NCBI GenBank assembly: GCA_002732675.1
Contig: NVRR01000069.1
Coordinates: forward strand, 1-11,826
DNA: 11,826 nucleotides
DNA from: Sneathiella sp.
GTDB lineage: Bacteria > Pseudomonadota > Alphaproteobacteria > Sneathiellales > Sneathiellaceae
Reading direction: 5' to 3'
A program made the position numbers and the translations under genes. Every line of letters begins with the position of its first letter. The stretch's first letter is position 1. Shown piece after piece: positions 1 through 7,049 of this stretch. The notes beneath the pieces were generated by a model that did no database searches, was not told the DNA's origin, and saw only the letters and a program-made list of their open reading frames with translations.

Positions 1-283
1 GCGGGAAATGGTGACCAGCGTTTATGTACCGAAAATTGTTCGCATCAAGCTCGGAAAAAGCAGGAAGATGGCGTCGGCGCTCACGTTTGTGGCTGATCCA
101 TCCCATGAGCAATATTGCGGCAAGCCGTCACTTGAAGACGCGGCGCGGATTATTGCGAAAGCTCATGGACGTGGCGGCCCCAATCTTGATTATCTAGAAA
201 GTACCATAGAACATCTGGATGCATTCGGCATTGCCGACGGCCCGCTTCATAAAATTATGGCTTTGATCAAGGCCGAGGCCTAA
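1..283 (+). CDS. chaC: ChaC-type gamma-glutamylcyclotransferase, C-terminal part (5' end outside window)
   Basis: The protein cleaves gamma-glutamyl peptides, probably glutathione, to 5-oxoproline and the remaining dipeptide in the cytoplasm. The gene is open at the left edge: codons in this frame run from base 2 with no start or stop before them, beginning Arg-Glu-Met. In the ChaC family an Arg-Glu pair carries the catalytic glutamate, so the Glu at bases 5-7 is likely that residue. Family landmarks follow: a beta-strand with FVADPSHEQY, then HGRGGPNLDYLESTIEHL, the typical ChaC C-terminus. The ATG at base 8 is internal, not the start. The stop (281-283) overlaps the stop of the convergent nrdJ by 4 bases, leaving no room for a terminator between them. 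The family call is good; glutathione specificity is inferred. Confidence 0.85.
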   Translation, partial: REMVTSVYVPKIVRIKLGKSRKMASALTFVADPSHEQYCGKPSLEDAARIIAKAHGRGGPNLDYLESTIEHLDAFGIADGPLHKIMALIKAEA

Positions 284-2604
284 CTGCATTTGGAATAACC
301 GCAAGATGTGCAGGTATCGCACCCTTCGGATTTCAACAGAGCCGCTTCACCGCATTGCGGGCATTGTCTTAATAAGCCTCTATTCGGACGTGCTTCTCCG
401 GCGGCCATGGCTTTCGGTACGGCGACATCATCCGCGTCGCCGTTCTGGGCAGGGGGCGGTAAAAATCCGATTTGAATCATATGGGTTTCAATCACGCCGC
501 CAATGGCCGCCAGCAGGGAGGGGACATATTTGCCCTTTACCCAGGCGCCACCGCGCGGATCAAACACGGCCTTCAACTCCTCCACCACGAAGCTGACATC
601 GCCGCCGCGCCGGAATACGGCCGAAATCATGCGGGTCAGCCCGACAGTCCAGGCGAAATGCTCGACATTTTTGGAGTTGATGAATATCTCGAACGGACGC
701 CGCCGCCCATCCTGTATGATGTCGTTAAGTGTTATATATATGGCGTGATTACTCTCGGGCCAGCGGAGTTTATAAGTTTGTCCGGGCAATGTCCCCGGTC
801 GGTCCAGCGGCTCTGTCATATAGACGATACCGCCAGCTTCAAAACTGTCGGCAGGCTTGGTATAGGGAACGTTCAGTGGGAGGGCTTTTTGCGCGTCATC
901 GCTCTGTTCCGGGCTGACCTCCAACACAGCACCGGTCACGTCATTGGGACGGTAGGTGGTGCAGCCCTTACAGCCCAGCTCATAAGCCTGGATATAGATA
1001 TTCTTAAAATTCTCAAAGCTGATATCTTCAGGGCAATTGATGGTTTTCGAGATAGAGCTGTCGATATATTCCTGCACGGTGGCTTGCATACGCACATGAT
1101 CTGGCGGCGTGAGGACTTGTGCATCGACGAAGGCGGCGGGCAAGGGGGCATCCTCGCCTTTTAGGCGACGAAAAAGCCGAAGCGCATAGTCGGTTACTTC
1201 TTCGGCCTTGCGGCTGCCGTCGGGCATTAACACATTGCGGGTATAGGAAAAACTAAAGACCGGCTCCAAGCCACTGGAAATATTATCGGCCAGCAACGAG
1301 ATCGTGCCCGTCGGCGCAACAGAGGTTACGAGAGAGTTGCGAATGCCGCTTTTGGCAATGGCATCGCGGATATCCTTATCCAGCGCGCGTATGGTTTCGC
1401 CGGCGAGATATTTATCTTTGTCGTAAAGCGGGAAGGCGCCTTTTTCAGCCGCGAGATCGACGGAGGCCATATAGGCGGCACGCTGAATACCTGCCATCCA
1501 TTCTTTAGTCAGCGTCACCGCTTCGTCTGATCCATAGCGAACACCGCACATTATGAGGGCATCAGCGAGGCCTGTAATACCAAGACCTATGCGTCTTTTG
1601 GCGATTGCCTCATCGGCTTGTTCCGGCAAAGGGTAGCCTGAAACATCAACCACGTTATCCATCAGACGCACGGCGTCCCTGACAACGGTATCAAGAAGCT
1701 TCACATCTATTTTTGCCGCCTCTTCGAACGGCTCTGTGATCATCGTCGTGAGATTGACGGACCCCAACAGGCAGGCGCCATAAGGCGGCAGCGGCTGTTC
1801 ACCGCAGGGATTTGTGGCTGTAATGGTTTCGCAATAGCTCAGATTATTACGGGCATTGATACGGTCGATGAAAATGACACCAGGCTCCGCATAGGCGTAA
1901 GTGGCGCGCATAATCTCGTCCCATAACTCACGGGCCTGAATAGTTTTATATAGAGTGCCATCGAATTTCAGCTCCCAGGCGTCATCCTTTTTAAGCGCCG
2001 CCATAAAGGCGTCGGTGACAAGGACGGACAGATTGAACATCCGAAGCCGACCAGGATCCTGTTTGGCCCTGATAAAGTCGAGAATATCTGGATGATCGCA
2101 GCGCATGGTCGCCATCATGGCGCCGCGGCGTGACCCGGCACTCATGATCGTGCGGCACATGCTGTCCCAAACGTCCATGAAGCTCAGCGGTCCGGACGCG
2201 TCGGAACCCATGCCATGCACTGGCGCGCCTTTCGGCCGTAATGTCGAGAAATTATACCCGATGCCGCCGCCTTGCTGCATGGTCAGTGCCGCTTCTTTCA
2301 GATTATCGAAGATCGACGACATGTCATCGGAAATATTGCCCATGACGAAGCAGTTAAACAGGGTAACCCGGCGTTTTGTTCCGGCACCGGAAAGAATGCG
2401 CCCGGCGGGCAGGAATTTATAGCCTTCCAGCAGGCTGTAAAAGCGCTTCTCCCACTTCTTGGGGTTTTTTTCAGGCGCGGCCAAAGCTTTGGCAACGCGC
2501 GACCAGGTATCTTCAATCGAGCGCTCTCTGACACTGTCATCGGCAGTTTTATGCCGGTATTTCATATCCCATATCTGCTGAGAAATAGGGGCGACAGGTG
2601 ACAT
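280..2604 (-). CDS. nrdJ: Adenosylcobalamin-dependent (class II) ribonucleotide reductase
   Basis: Reduces ribonucleotides to deoxyribonucleotides for DNA synthesis using a thiyl radical generated from adenosylcobalamin, so it needs B12 but no oxygen and no small subunit. The 774-residue protein shows the expected cysteines: C85 in LFNCFVMG, the thiyl-radical C267 in NPCGE (with E269), and C278 in GACLLGSVNL, matching E. coli NrdA C225/C439/C462. PTGTIS (431-436) is the phosphate-binding loop. A TSCPD domain occupies about 605-710. The tail carries C748/C751, C762, C765/C768 and C773, the mobile redox cysteines or a zinc ribbon. It is a compact form, shorter than the roughly 1,200-residue NrdJ known in many alphaproteobacteria. 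The ATG at 2604 has a GGAAAG element upstream. The gene is separated from plsC by 98 nt, so it is probably transcribed on its own. Confidence 0.95.
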   Translation of the reverse strand: MSPVAPISQQIWDMKYRHKTADDSVRERSIEDTWSRVAKALAAPEKNPKKWEKRFYSLLEGYKFLPAGRILSGAGTKRRVTLFNCFVMGNISDDMSSIFDNLKEAALTMQQGGGIGYNFSTLRPKGAPVHGMGSDASGPLSFMDVWDSMCRTIMSAGSRRGAMMATMRCDHPDILDFIRAKQDPGRLRMFNLSVLVTDAFMAALKKDDAWELKFDGTLYKTIQARELWDEIMRATYAYAEPGVIFIDRINARNNLSYCETITATNPCGEQPLPPYGACLLGSVNLTTMITEPFEEAAKIDVKLLDTVVRDAVRLMDNVVDVSGYPLPEQADEAIAKRRIGLGITGLADALIMCGVRYGSDEAVTLTKEWMAGIQRAAYMASVDLAAEKGAFPLYDKDKYLAGETIRALDKDIRDAIAKSGIRNSLVTSVAPTGTISLLADNISSGLEPVFSFSYTRNVLMPDGSRKAEEVTDYALRLFRRLKGEDAPLPAAFVDAQVLTPPDHVRMQATVQEYIDSSISKTINCPEDISFENFKNIYIQAYELGCKGCTTYRPNDVTGAVLEVSPEQSDDAQKALPLNVPYTKPADSFEAGGIVYMTEPLDRPGTLPGQTYKLRWPESNHAIYITLNDIIQDGRRRPFEIFINSKNVEHFAWTVGLTRMISAVFRRGGDVSFVVEELKAVFDPRGGAWVKGKYVPSLLAAIGGVIETHMIQIGFLPPPAQNGDADDVAVPKAMAAGEARPNRGLLRQCPQCGEAALLKSEGCDTCTSCGYSKCS

Positions 2605-2702
2605 ACGGGTACTTTCCAGGCTAAATTCAGTTTATCTTATAAATATAGTCTGAAATCATGCCTGAACAAAATTTATTGTTCGTTAAATGGCTTTAATGAG
2701 CG
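2605..2702 (-). promoter_or_regulatory. nrdJ upstream region with an 18-bp palindrome
   Basis: AT-rich 98-nt gap between nrdJ and the end of the plsC-like gene, presumably holding the nrdJ promoter. It contains GAACAAAATTTATTGTTC at 2664-2681, two perfect 6-nt arms (GAACAA / TTGTTC) around a 6-nt AT spacer, 60 nt upstream of the nrdJ ATG. TATATT and TATAAG lie between it and the gene as possible -10 elements, but no convincing -35 could be fixed. The palindrome could be an operator. It has no T-run and is not a good intrinsic terminator for plsC. It does not fit the NrdR box or a LexA box. The gap is too short for a full cobalamin riboswitch. Confidence 0.35.
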
Positions 2703-3431
2703 TCATATCAGGTATTCTTCGCGTCCCTCCGCCACCAATTTCGCTGTTCCCTCCTCGATGCGGGATTTCAGTTCTGTCATAAAAACCTTGCGATCGAGCC
2801 CTGCGTCAATCGGCGGCAGAAATTCTATGACCATCTTGCCGGGGCGACAGAGAAAGCTTTTCCGGGGCCAGAACAAGCCTGTATTGAGCGCAACAGGTGT
2901 CACGGGCCGCTTCAATTTTGAATAGAGAGCCGCGATCCCGGGCTGGAAGGGGAGGTCACTATCGACAGCGGCGCGCGTTCCTTCCGGAAAAATGATGATG
3001 GGCCTATTATCTTTAAGGGCTTGTGCAGACTGCGCCAGCATGCTTTTAAGCGCCGCTGCCTGACCTTTGCGATCCACGGCGATCATCTGGGTTTTGCGGC
3101 AATACCAGCCGTAAACTGGAATATTGAGGAGTTCTTTTTTGATGATCACCGCCGGATCGCGCGTGATGCTGTGGAAGATCATTGTCTCGAACGCGGACTG
3201 GTGCTTGCAGGCAATGAGAGCCGCGCCGTGGGGAAGGTTTTCTTCTCCCCGTATTTCGATACGAAGATCGCAAATGTGACGCAGCAGAAAAATAATCCCG
3301 TTGGTCCAGATGGTCTGGCCACGAACAATCCAGATCTTGTCGACGGCAAGCATTGGCAGGAAGGCCAGATTCATGATCACCGACCACAGAAAGAAGCAGA
3401 TAAAAAAGCCGATAGATCTGATTTGCGTCAC
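2703..3431 (-). CDS. PlsC-like lysophospholipid / 1-acyl-glycerol-3-phosphate acyltransferase
   Basis: A membrane-associated acyltransferase, probably acylating lysophosphatidic acid or a related lysolipid in phospholipid synthesis. The 242-residue protein has an N-terminal hydrophobic stretch (about 7-30), a second around 40-53, then the PlsC/LPLAT domain: block I is KHQSAFE with His77, block II is AVDRKG near 118-123, block III is FPEGTR at 148-153. Block I is H-x4-E rather than the classical H-x4-D, a change that keeps the acid. The GTG start at 3431 forms a GTGA overlap with the stop of the preceding gene and has AAGGG about 7 nt upstream. It is the last gene of the ftsE operon. The exact substrate is not visible from the sequence, so plsC is not asserted as the symbol. 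Confidence 0.88.
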   Translation of the reverse strand: MTQIRSIGFFICFFLWSVIMNLAFLPMLAVDKIWIVRGQTIWTNGIIFLLRHICDLRIEIRGEENLPHGAALIACKHQSAFETMIFHSITRDPAVIIKKELLNIPVYGWYCRKTQMIAVDRKGQAAALKSMLAQSAQALKDNRPIIIFPEGTRAAVDSDLPFQPGIAALYSKLKRPVTPVALNTGLFWPRKSFLCRPGKMVIEFLPPIDAGLDRKVFMTELKSRIEEGTAKLVAEGREEYLI

Positions 3432-4036
3432 GCGGCACCCTTGCTTGTGTCGGCCTCCTCAAAGTGCGCCCGGACGAGACTGAAGAGATACTTATTAAAT
3501 TCTCCGGACACAATCAGCATTGTGTTCGCACTTGTCCACCATTTCTGTAAATCAAGTGTGGTGCTCTCGACCGGGTAAGGGAGCAACGTTGCATCTGGGA
3601 GCCGCCGTTTCAATTCCACGAGACTGCGGGGCATATGATAGGCGCTAGTGACAATCAGCAGGCGGCCAAATTCGTTGGAGGTTGCCCAGCGTGCAGTCTC
3701 CACCGCATTGCCGACAGTGTTCTGGGCGATACGGCCGAGATCAACACAGCAATTCATAAGCTCCTCGCTTTGGCCTGTCGCCTGACGCAATGTTTCGCGG
3801 GTGACTTTCGCATTGACCCCGGACACCAGCAGCCGCGATCCAGCGCCGCTCTTTAACAAATGGAACCCGGCGTTAAGCCGTGCCGGAGTGCCGGTCAGAA
3901 TGACAATCCCGCCGGCTTTTTCCGTTGGCTCACGGCCGGGTATCTGAACTTGCTGCATATAGGTCAGGAAGGCACCGATCCACATGAAGACCAGGGCAAC
4001 AACTATTATCAGTATTGATCTGGAGGGCAACGTCAT
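3428..4036 (-). CDS. YdcF/DUF218 family membrane-anchored protein
   Basis: Small inner-membrane protein with one N-terminal transmembrane helix (about residues 7-26) and a periplasmic or cytoplasmic DUF218 (YdcF/SanA-like) domain from about 42. Family marks are GGIVILTGTPAR (42-53), LLVSGVN (69-75), the Asn of NTVGNA (106-111) and IVTSAYHMPR (128-137). Members of this superfamily are tied to envelope integrity and cell wall or polysaccharide metabolism, but the reaction is not established. The frame stays open upstream to 4144, but the start is placed at ATG 4036 because GAGAAGG lies 9 nt before it and the protein then begins directly before the membrane helix, 4 nt after the stop of the phosphatase gene. 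ATG 4054 is an alternative with no visible ribosome site. The 3' end overlaps plsC by GTGA. Confidence 0.82.
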   Translation of the reverse strand: MTLPSRSILIIVVALVFMWIGAFLTYMQQVQIPGREPTEKAGGIVILTGTPARLNAGFHLLKSGAGSRLLVSGVNAKVTRETLRQATGQSEELMNCCVDLGRIAQNTVGNAVETARWATSNEFGRLLIVTSAYHMPRSLVELKRRLPDATLLPYPVESTTLDLQKWWTSANTMLIVSGEFNKYLFSLVRAHFEEADTSKGAA

Positions 4037-4040
4037 CAAC

Positions 4041-4586
4041 TCAGGCCTTCTCATCCAGAATAAAGCGGACGGCTTCGGATAAATTTGCGGCAACCCGGAC
4101 CGGCAGCAGGTCCCTATCAAGGCCGGCGGCCTGTGTTGCTGCACCTTTCCCTGTGCGTACCAGAATGCGGCGGCAGCCCGCAGTTTTGGCCGCTTTCATA
4201 TCCCCCGCCGTGTCGCCGATAAGAACGGCGTCGTTCGCCCGCACCCTAAATTTTTCGAGAGCCGCGCGCACCATGCCCGCGCCGGGTTTACGCATTTCTG
4301 TCGCGGCCCAAGGGGCGTCCGGTGCGACAAATATATAATCCACATGCCCGCCGACAGCACTAAGGCCTGCGTGCAGTTTTCCGTGGATCTCTGCAAGTCG
4401 CTCTTCATTAATCAGACCGCGACCGATACAGGACTGATTGGTGACAATCACGACTTTATATCCATGGCTGTTAAGTCTCGCGACAGCTTCAAGGGAGCCG
4501 GGAATGAACACAAGTTCTTCTGGCGTCTTCACGAAATCGGGGCGGTCCTCATTGAGTACGCCATCTCTGTCGACCAGCACCAGCAT
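4041..4586 (-). CDS. HAD-IIIA phosphatase, GmhB-like (heptose 1,7-bisphosphate 7-phosphatase family)
   Basis: A 181-residue cytoplasmic HAD phosphatase. All catalytic motifs are present: DRDGVLN with nucleophile D6 and acid D8, VTNQS with T49/N50, K100 in RKPGAGM, and GDTAGDMKAA with D125/D129. The layout is that of GmhB and the N-terminal half of HisB. GmhB removes the 7-phosphate in ADP-heptose synthesis for LPS core. The zinc loop of classical GmhB and HisB-N (Cys-x-His and Cys-x-Cys before the RKP motif) is missing: residues 88-99 carry no Cys or His. No other heptose gene is in the window, so the sugar phosphate substrate is uncertain. The ATG at 4586 begins just 1 nt after the ftsX stop, so the genes are coupled. 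Only the HAD-IIIA class is certain. Confidence 0.8.
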   Translation of the reverse strand: MLVLVDRDGVLNEDRPDFVKTPEELVFIPGSLEAVARLNSHGYKVVIVTNQSCIGRGLINEERLAEIHGKLHAGLSAVGGHVDYIFVAPDAPWAATEMRKPGAGMVRAALEKFRVRANDAVLIGDTAGDMKAAKTAGCRRILVRTGKGAATQAAGLDRDLLPVRVAANLSEAVRFILDEKA

Positions 4587-4587
4587 A

Positions 4588-5475
4588 TTACATCATCCGG
4601 CTGAGAGATTGCAGAACGACCCGCCGCACCGTATAGCGGGTCAGCAGCGCGACAAATACAGGCAGAAGAGCCAGAGTAACCAATCCTTTCCATCCAAGAG
4701 CCAGAGGCGGCAGCATGGAGGCATCCAGTGAACCCACGAGGTAATTAAAAATAAACATCACAATAATGGCAACCATAAGACCGGGCAGGGCCCCCAGCAA
4801 GCTCAGACGGGAAAAATAATTCTGAAACTGCTCCGCAATATACTTATCCCTGGCGCCGATCAGATGCAAAACCTGTATCACGTCCGAATGCATAATGAGG
4901 CCGGTACGGACGGCGAAAATGACAATAATTACCGTCACGATGCCGACAAGTAACATGACACTCGCCGCTAAAAATTGCACTGAGCGACCGAGCAGGACCA
5001 TCTTGTCAAGCCAGGGGCGGTGGGTGTCGAGCGTCGCGCCCGGTACCGCGGCTGCCAGTTTTTCATTGAGGGCGAGAAGATCAATGGCGCTGTCGTCCTC
5101 AATTATGATTTCGATCAGGCGCGGGATGGGCAGCTCCTTGATAATATCGTTTTTCCCAAGAAACGGCTCCAGAAGCTCAAGGGTTTCTTCCAATTCAATC
5201 GGCCGAGCCGCTTGTACGCCAGGCGTTTCCGAGAGGAGCTTGACCGCATCCGAGGTTTTCTTGTCCAGGTCAGCGGTTGGATCATAAGCGATTTCCGCGG
5301 TCAGGTTGCCCGTCAGGGTTTCCGACCAGTCGCTGATGGCATCGCTCAAGGAAAATAGACCGCCGATCGCCATTGCGGCGAGGAAAACCATCGCCGATAT
5401 CACCACCGGCAGGTAGCGGCTCGACACATCTTTCTCAAGCTGAAGCTCTGCCGATTTTCCAAAAATCGGGATCAT
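4588..5475 (-). CDS. ftsX: Cell division ABC transporter-like membrane protein FtsX
   Basis: Membrane partner of FtsE; the complex transmits an ATP-driven signal across the inner membrane to periplasmic peptidoglycan hydrolases during septation. The 295-residue protein has the expected order: a short cytoplasmic N-terminus, helix 1 at about 22-44, an extracytoplasmic domain at about 45-165 (the region that contacts activators in other bacteria), then helices at about 167-190, 222-245 and 262-280. The cytoplasmic stretch VLHLIGARDKYIAEQF (202-217) between helices 2 and 3 is the conserved coupling element of FtsX. The ATG overlaps the ftsE stop (ATGA), so the pair is translationally coupled. 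The downstream phosphatase begins after 1 nt. Confidence 0.93.
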   Translation of the reverse strand: MIPIFGKSAELQLEKDVSSRYLPVVISAMVFLAAMAIGGLFSLSDAISDWSETLTGNLTAEIAYDPTADLDKKTSDAVKLLSETPGVQAARPIELEETLELLEPFLGKNDIIKELPIPRLIEIIIEDDSAIDLLALNEKLAAAVPGATLDTHRPWLDKMVLLGRSVQFLAASVMLLVGIVTVIIVIFAVRTGLIMHSDVIQVLHLIGARDKYIAEQFQNYFSRLSLLGALPGLMVAIIVMFIFNYLVGSLDASMLPPLALGWKGLVTLALLPVFVALLTRYTVRRVVLQSLSRMM

Positions 5476-6170
5476 CCGTTTGCCTCGCTGAAGCTATCAG
5501 GGATACTTGCTGCGGAGCGCGACGACAACTGTCCATCTTTTAAATACATAACCGGATTGCCAAAGCGCTGGATCAGGCCCAGATCATGGGTGGCAACGAC
5601 AACGGTCGTGCCGATTTTATTGAGTTCCAAGAAGAGGTGCATCAGGCGGAGGCCCATCTCCGCGTCCATGCTCCCTGTCGGCTCGTCGGCAATCAGCAAT
5701 TGCGGCCGGTTGATGACGGCGCGGGCAATGGCCACCCGTTGCTTCTCTCCGCCCGACAATGTGCGTGGTTTGGCATCGACCTGATTGCCGAGCCCGACCC
5801 AGTCGAGCAGTTCCGCCACATGGTCGTAAATCTGTTCGTCCTTGGCGCCAGCGATCTTAAGGGGAAGTGCCACATTTTCAAGGGCGGATAGATGATCGAG
5901 CAGACGAAATTCCTGATAGACGACACCAATTTTTCGTCTGAAGCCCGGCAGGTCATCCCGCTTCAATGTAGAGACTTCCCGATTGAACAGGGTCACAAGA
6001 CCGCGGCTTGGCCGATGGGAGAGCGCCAGCAGCTTCAACAGTGAGCTTTTGCCCGCGCCGGTCGGACCGGTGAGAAAGTGAAAAGACCCGGGACGCAAAT
6101 GGAAGCTGATATCCCGTAAAACCTCGGGCCCCATACCATAGCGCATGCCTACATTTTCGAACCTGACCAA
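5472..6170 (-). CDS. ftsE: Cell division ATP-binding protein FtsE
   Basis: ABC ATPase partner of FtsX at the divisome. The 232 residues carry Walker A GPTGAGKS (35-42), Q-loop Q86, signature LSGGEKQRV (138-146), Walker B LLIADEP (158-164) and H-loop H195. GSMDA replaces the usual GNLD after Walker B, a mild variation. The start is TTG at 6170: an in-frame TGA lies immediately upstream, GGAGG is 5 nt before it, and the resulting N-terminus MVRFENV aligns with MIRFEHV of E. coli FtsE. It is the first gene of a five-gene minus-strand operon with ftsX, the HAD phosphatase, the DUF218 protein and the PlsC-like acyltransferase. Confidence 0.95.
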   Translation of the reverse strand: MVRFENVGMRYGMGPEVLRDISFHLRPGSFHFLTGPTGAGKSSLLKLLALSHRPSRGLVTLFNREVSTLKRDDLPGFRRKIGVVYQEFRLLDHLSALENVALPLKIAGAKDEQIYDHVAELLDWVGLGNQVDAKPRTLSGGEKQRVAIARAVINRPQLLIADEPTGSMDAEMGLRLMHLFLELNKIGTTVVVATHDLGLIQRFGNPVMYLKDGQLSSRSAASIPDSFSEANG

Positions 6171-6293
6171 TCAATCCTCCGTAAAAAATAAAATAACACT
6201 AAACTAAGATAGATTTATCAGCCAGTCTTGTGCATGTCTAAGCAAACGCCTATAAAAAAGAAAGTATAAACAGTGAGCTGATTTCCCTAGTCA
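6171..6293. promoter_or_regulatory. Divergent promoter region between ftsE and the zinc-ribbon gene
   Basis: AT-rich 123-nt spacer from which both strands are transcribed outward. For the plus strand TTGTGC (6228-6233), 17 nt, TATAAA (6251-6256) is a plausible sigma70-type promoter about 38 nt before the zinc-ribbon ATG. For the minus strand TAGACA, 17 nt, TAAATC is a weaker candidate for ftsE, about 40-70 nt from its start. The two candidates overlap, so opposing polymerases would compete. Assigned by eye only. Confidence 0.4.
6176..6180 (-). promoter_or_regulatory. ftsE ribosome binding site deciding the TTG start
   Basis: Perfect GGAGG on the minus strand, 5 nt before TTG 6170. Together with the in-frame TGA directly upstream of the TTG it fixes the ftsE start. 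Confidence 0.8.
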
Positions 6294-6998
6294 ATGATTT
6301 TAACTTGTTCAACATGCTCGACGCGTTATTCGATCGATCCTATTTCGATCCCGGCGGAGGGGCGCGCGGTTAAATGCGCGAAATGTGGTCATAAATGGCG
6401 GGAATTCCCCCCGGGCGACATGCTGAAACCCGTTTCTGAAGTCCTTGATGACGAGGATAATGCTGACGCCCCCGCTGCGGAAACTTCGGAAGGCCTCAGT
6501 ATTGAACAGATGACGGCGAGCCAGCCAAGCTCTGTCCAGCGTGCGGGGCTTCCGAAAAAAAGAAAATGGATCGGATGGCTAGTGCTGATCCTGGTGGTTG
6601 TGGCTATCGGACTGGTCGGATTTTACGGGCGCAATTTTGTTGTCCAGATCTGGCCGGACAGCGCAAAATTTTATCAGTCTTTGCAAATTGATGTGGAGAC
6701 AACCAATAATCTGGGCTTGGAAATACATGATTTGCAAACTAAATCGGTTCTGCAAAATGGTGTGACTACATTGACAGTGACAGGGGTAGTCAAGAATATC
6801 ACGGAAGAGCCGCAGCCCATGCCACGGATCGGTGTCGCCCTGATCGATGAGATGGGTGAGCGGGTTTATAGCTGGACGACGACGGTTGAAGCGCGGGAAG
6901 TGGAGCCCTGGGGGCAAGTTGAATTTTCCACCAGCATGAACCAGCCTCCAGAAGACGCAAAGAATGTCAAAGTTGATTTAATCGAAATCGGCAAATAG
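6294..6998 (+). CDS. MJ0042-type zinc-ribbon membrane protein with DUF3426-like C-terminal domain
   Basis: A 234-residue protein with three parts. An N-terminal zinc ribbon holds C5-x2-C8 and C28-x2-C31 in VKCAKCGHKW, typical of the MJ0042 finger family of alphaproteobacteria. An acidic linker (about 43-88) follows, then KKRK, then one transmembrane helix at about 93-112. The C-terminal beta-rich domain (about 140-232, with VTGVVKNITEEPQPMPRIGV) resembles DUF3426/FxLYD and would sit in the periplasm. The zinc ribbon is therefore cytoplasmic. Function is unknown; the gene is divergent from ftsE in many alphaproteobacteria, which hints at an envelope role. The ATG has no clear Shine-Dalgarno sequence, but the ribbon begins at residue 5, so the start is reasonable. 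Confidence 0.85.
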   Translation: MILTCSTCSTRYSIDPISIPAEGRAVKCAKCGHKWREFPPGDMLKPVSEVLDDEDNADAPAAETSEGLSIEQMTASQPSSVQRAGLPKKRKWIGWLVLILVVVAIGLVGFYGRNFVVQIWPDSAKFYQSLQIDVETTNNLGLEIHDLQTKSVLQNGVTTLTVTGVVKNITEEPQPMPRIGVALIDEMGERVYSWTTTVEAREVEPWGQVEFSTSMNQPPEDAKNVKVDLIEIGK

Positions 6999-7049
6999 CG
7001 GACAGTGCCTGTTATGGACAGACACGGAGCGAGCAGAACGGGAGCAAAC

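Noticed and set aside
472..1164. 230-residue open frame on the plus strand, antisense to nrdJ
   Set aside because: It lies wholly inside nrdJ, whose catalytic motifs are certain, has no ribosome site or recognisable domain, and is the mirror of a coding frame.
2664..2681. NrdR box or LexA box
   Set aside because: The arms do not match the ACAC...GTGT form of NrdR, and the GAAC to GTTC spacing is 10 nt, unlike LexA sites of alphaproteobacteria (GTTC-N7-GTTC) or of Bacillus type.
2683..2696. CtrA site TTAA-N6-TTAA upstream of nrdJ
   Set aside because: The CtrA consensus needs a 7-nt spacer; AT-rich DNA gives such pairs by chance.
2605..2702. Cobalamin riboswitch for the B12-dependent reductase
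   Set aside because: The gap is 98 nt and AT-rich with no B12-box-like conserved core; a full riboswitch needs more room.
7005..7049. Longer hpt start at GTG 7005 or ATG 7014
   Set aside because: The extra residues are unlike the family N-terminus and there is no ribosome site, while GGAG stands 5 nt before ATG 7050.
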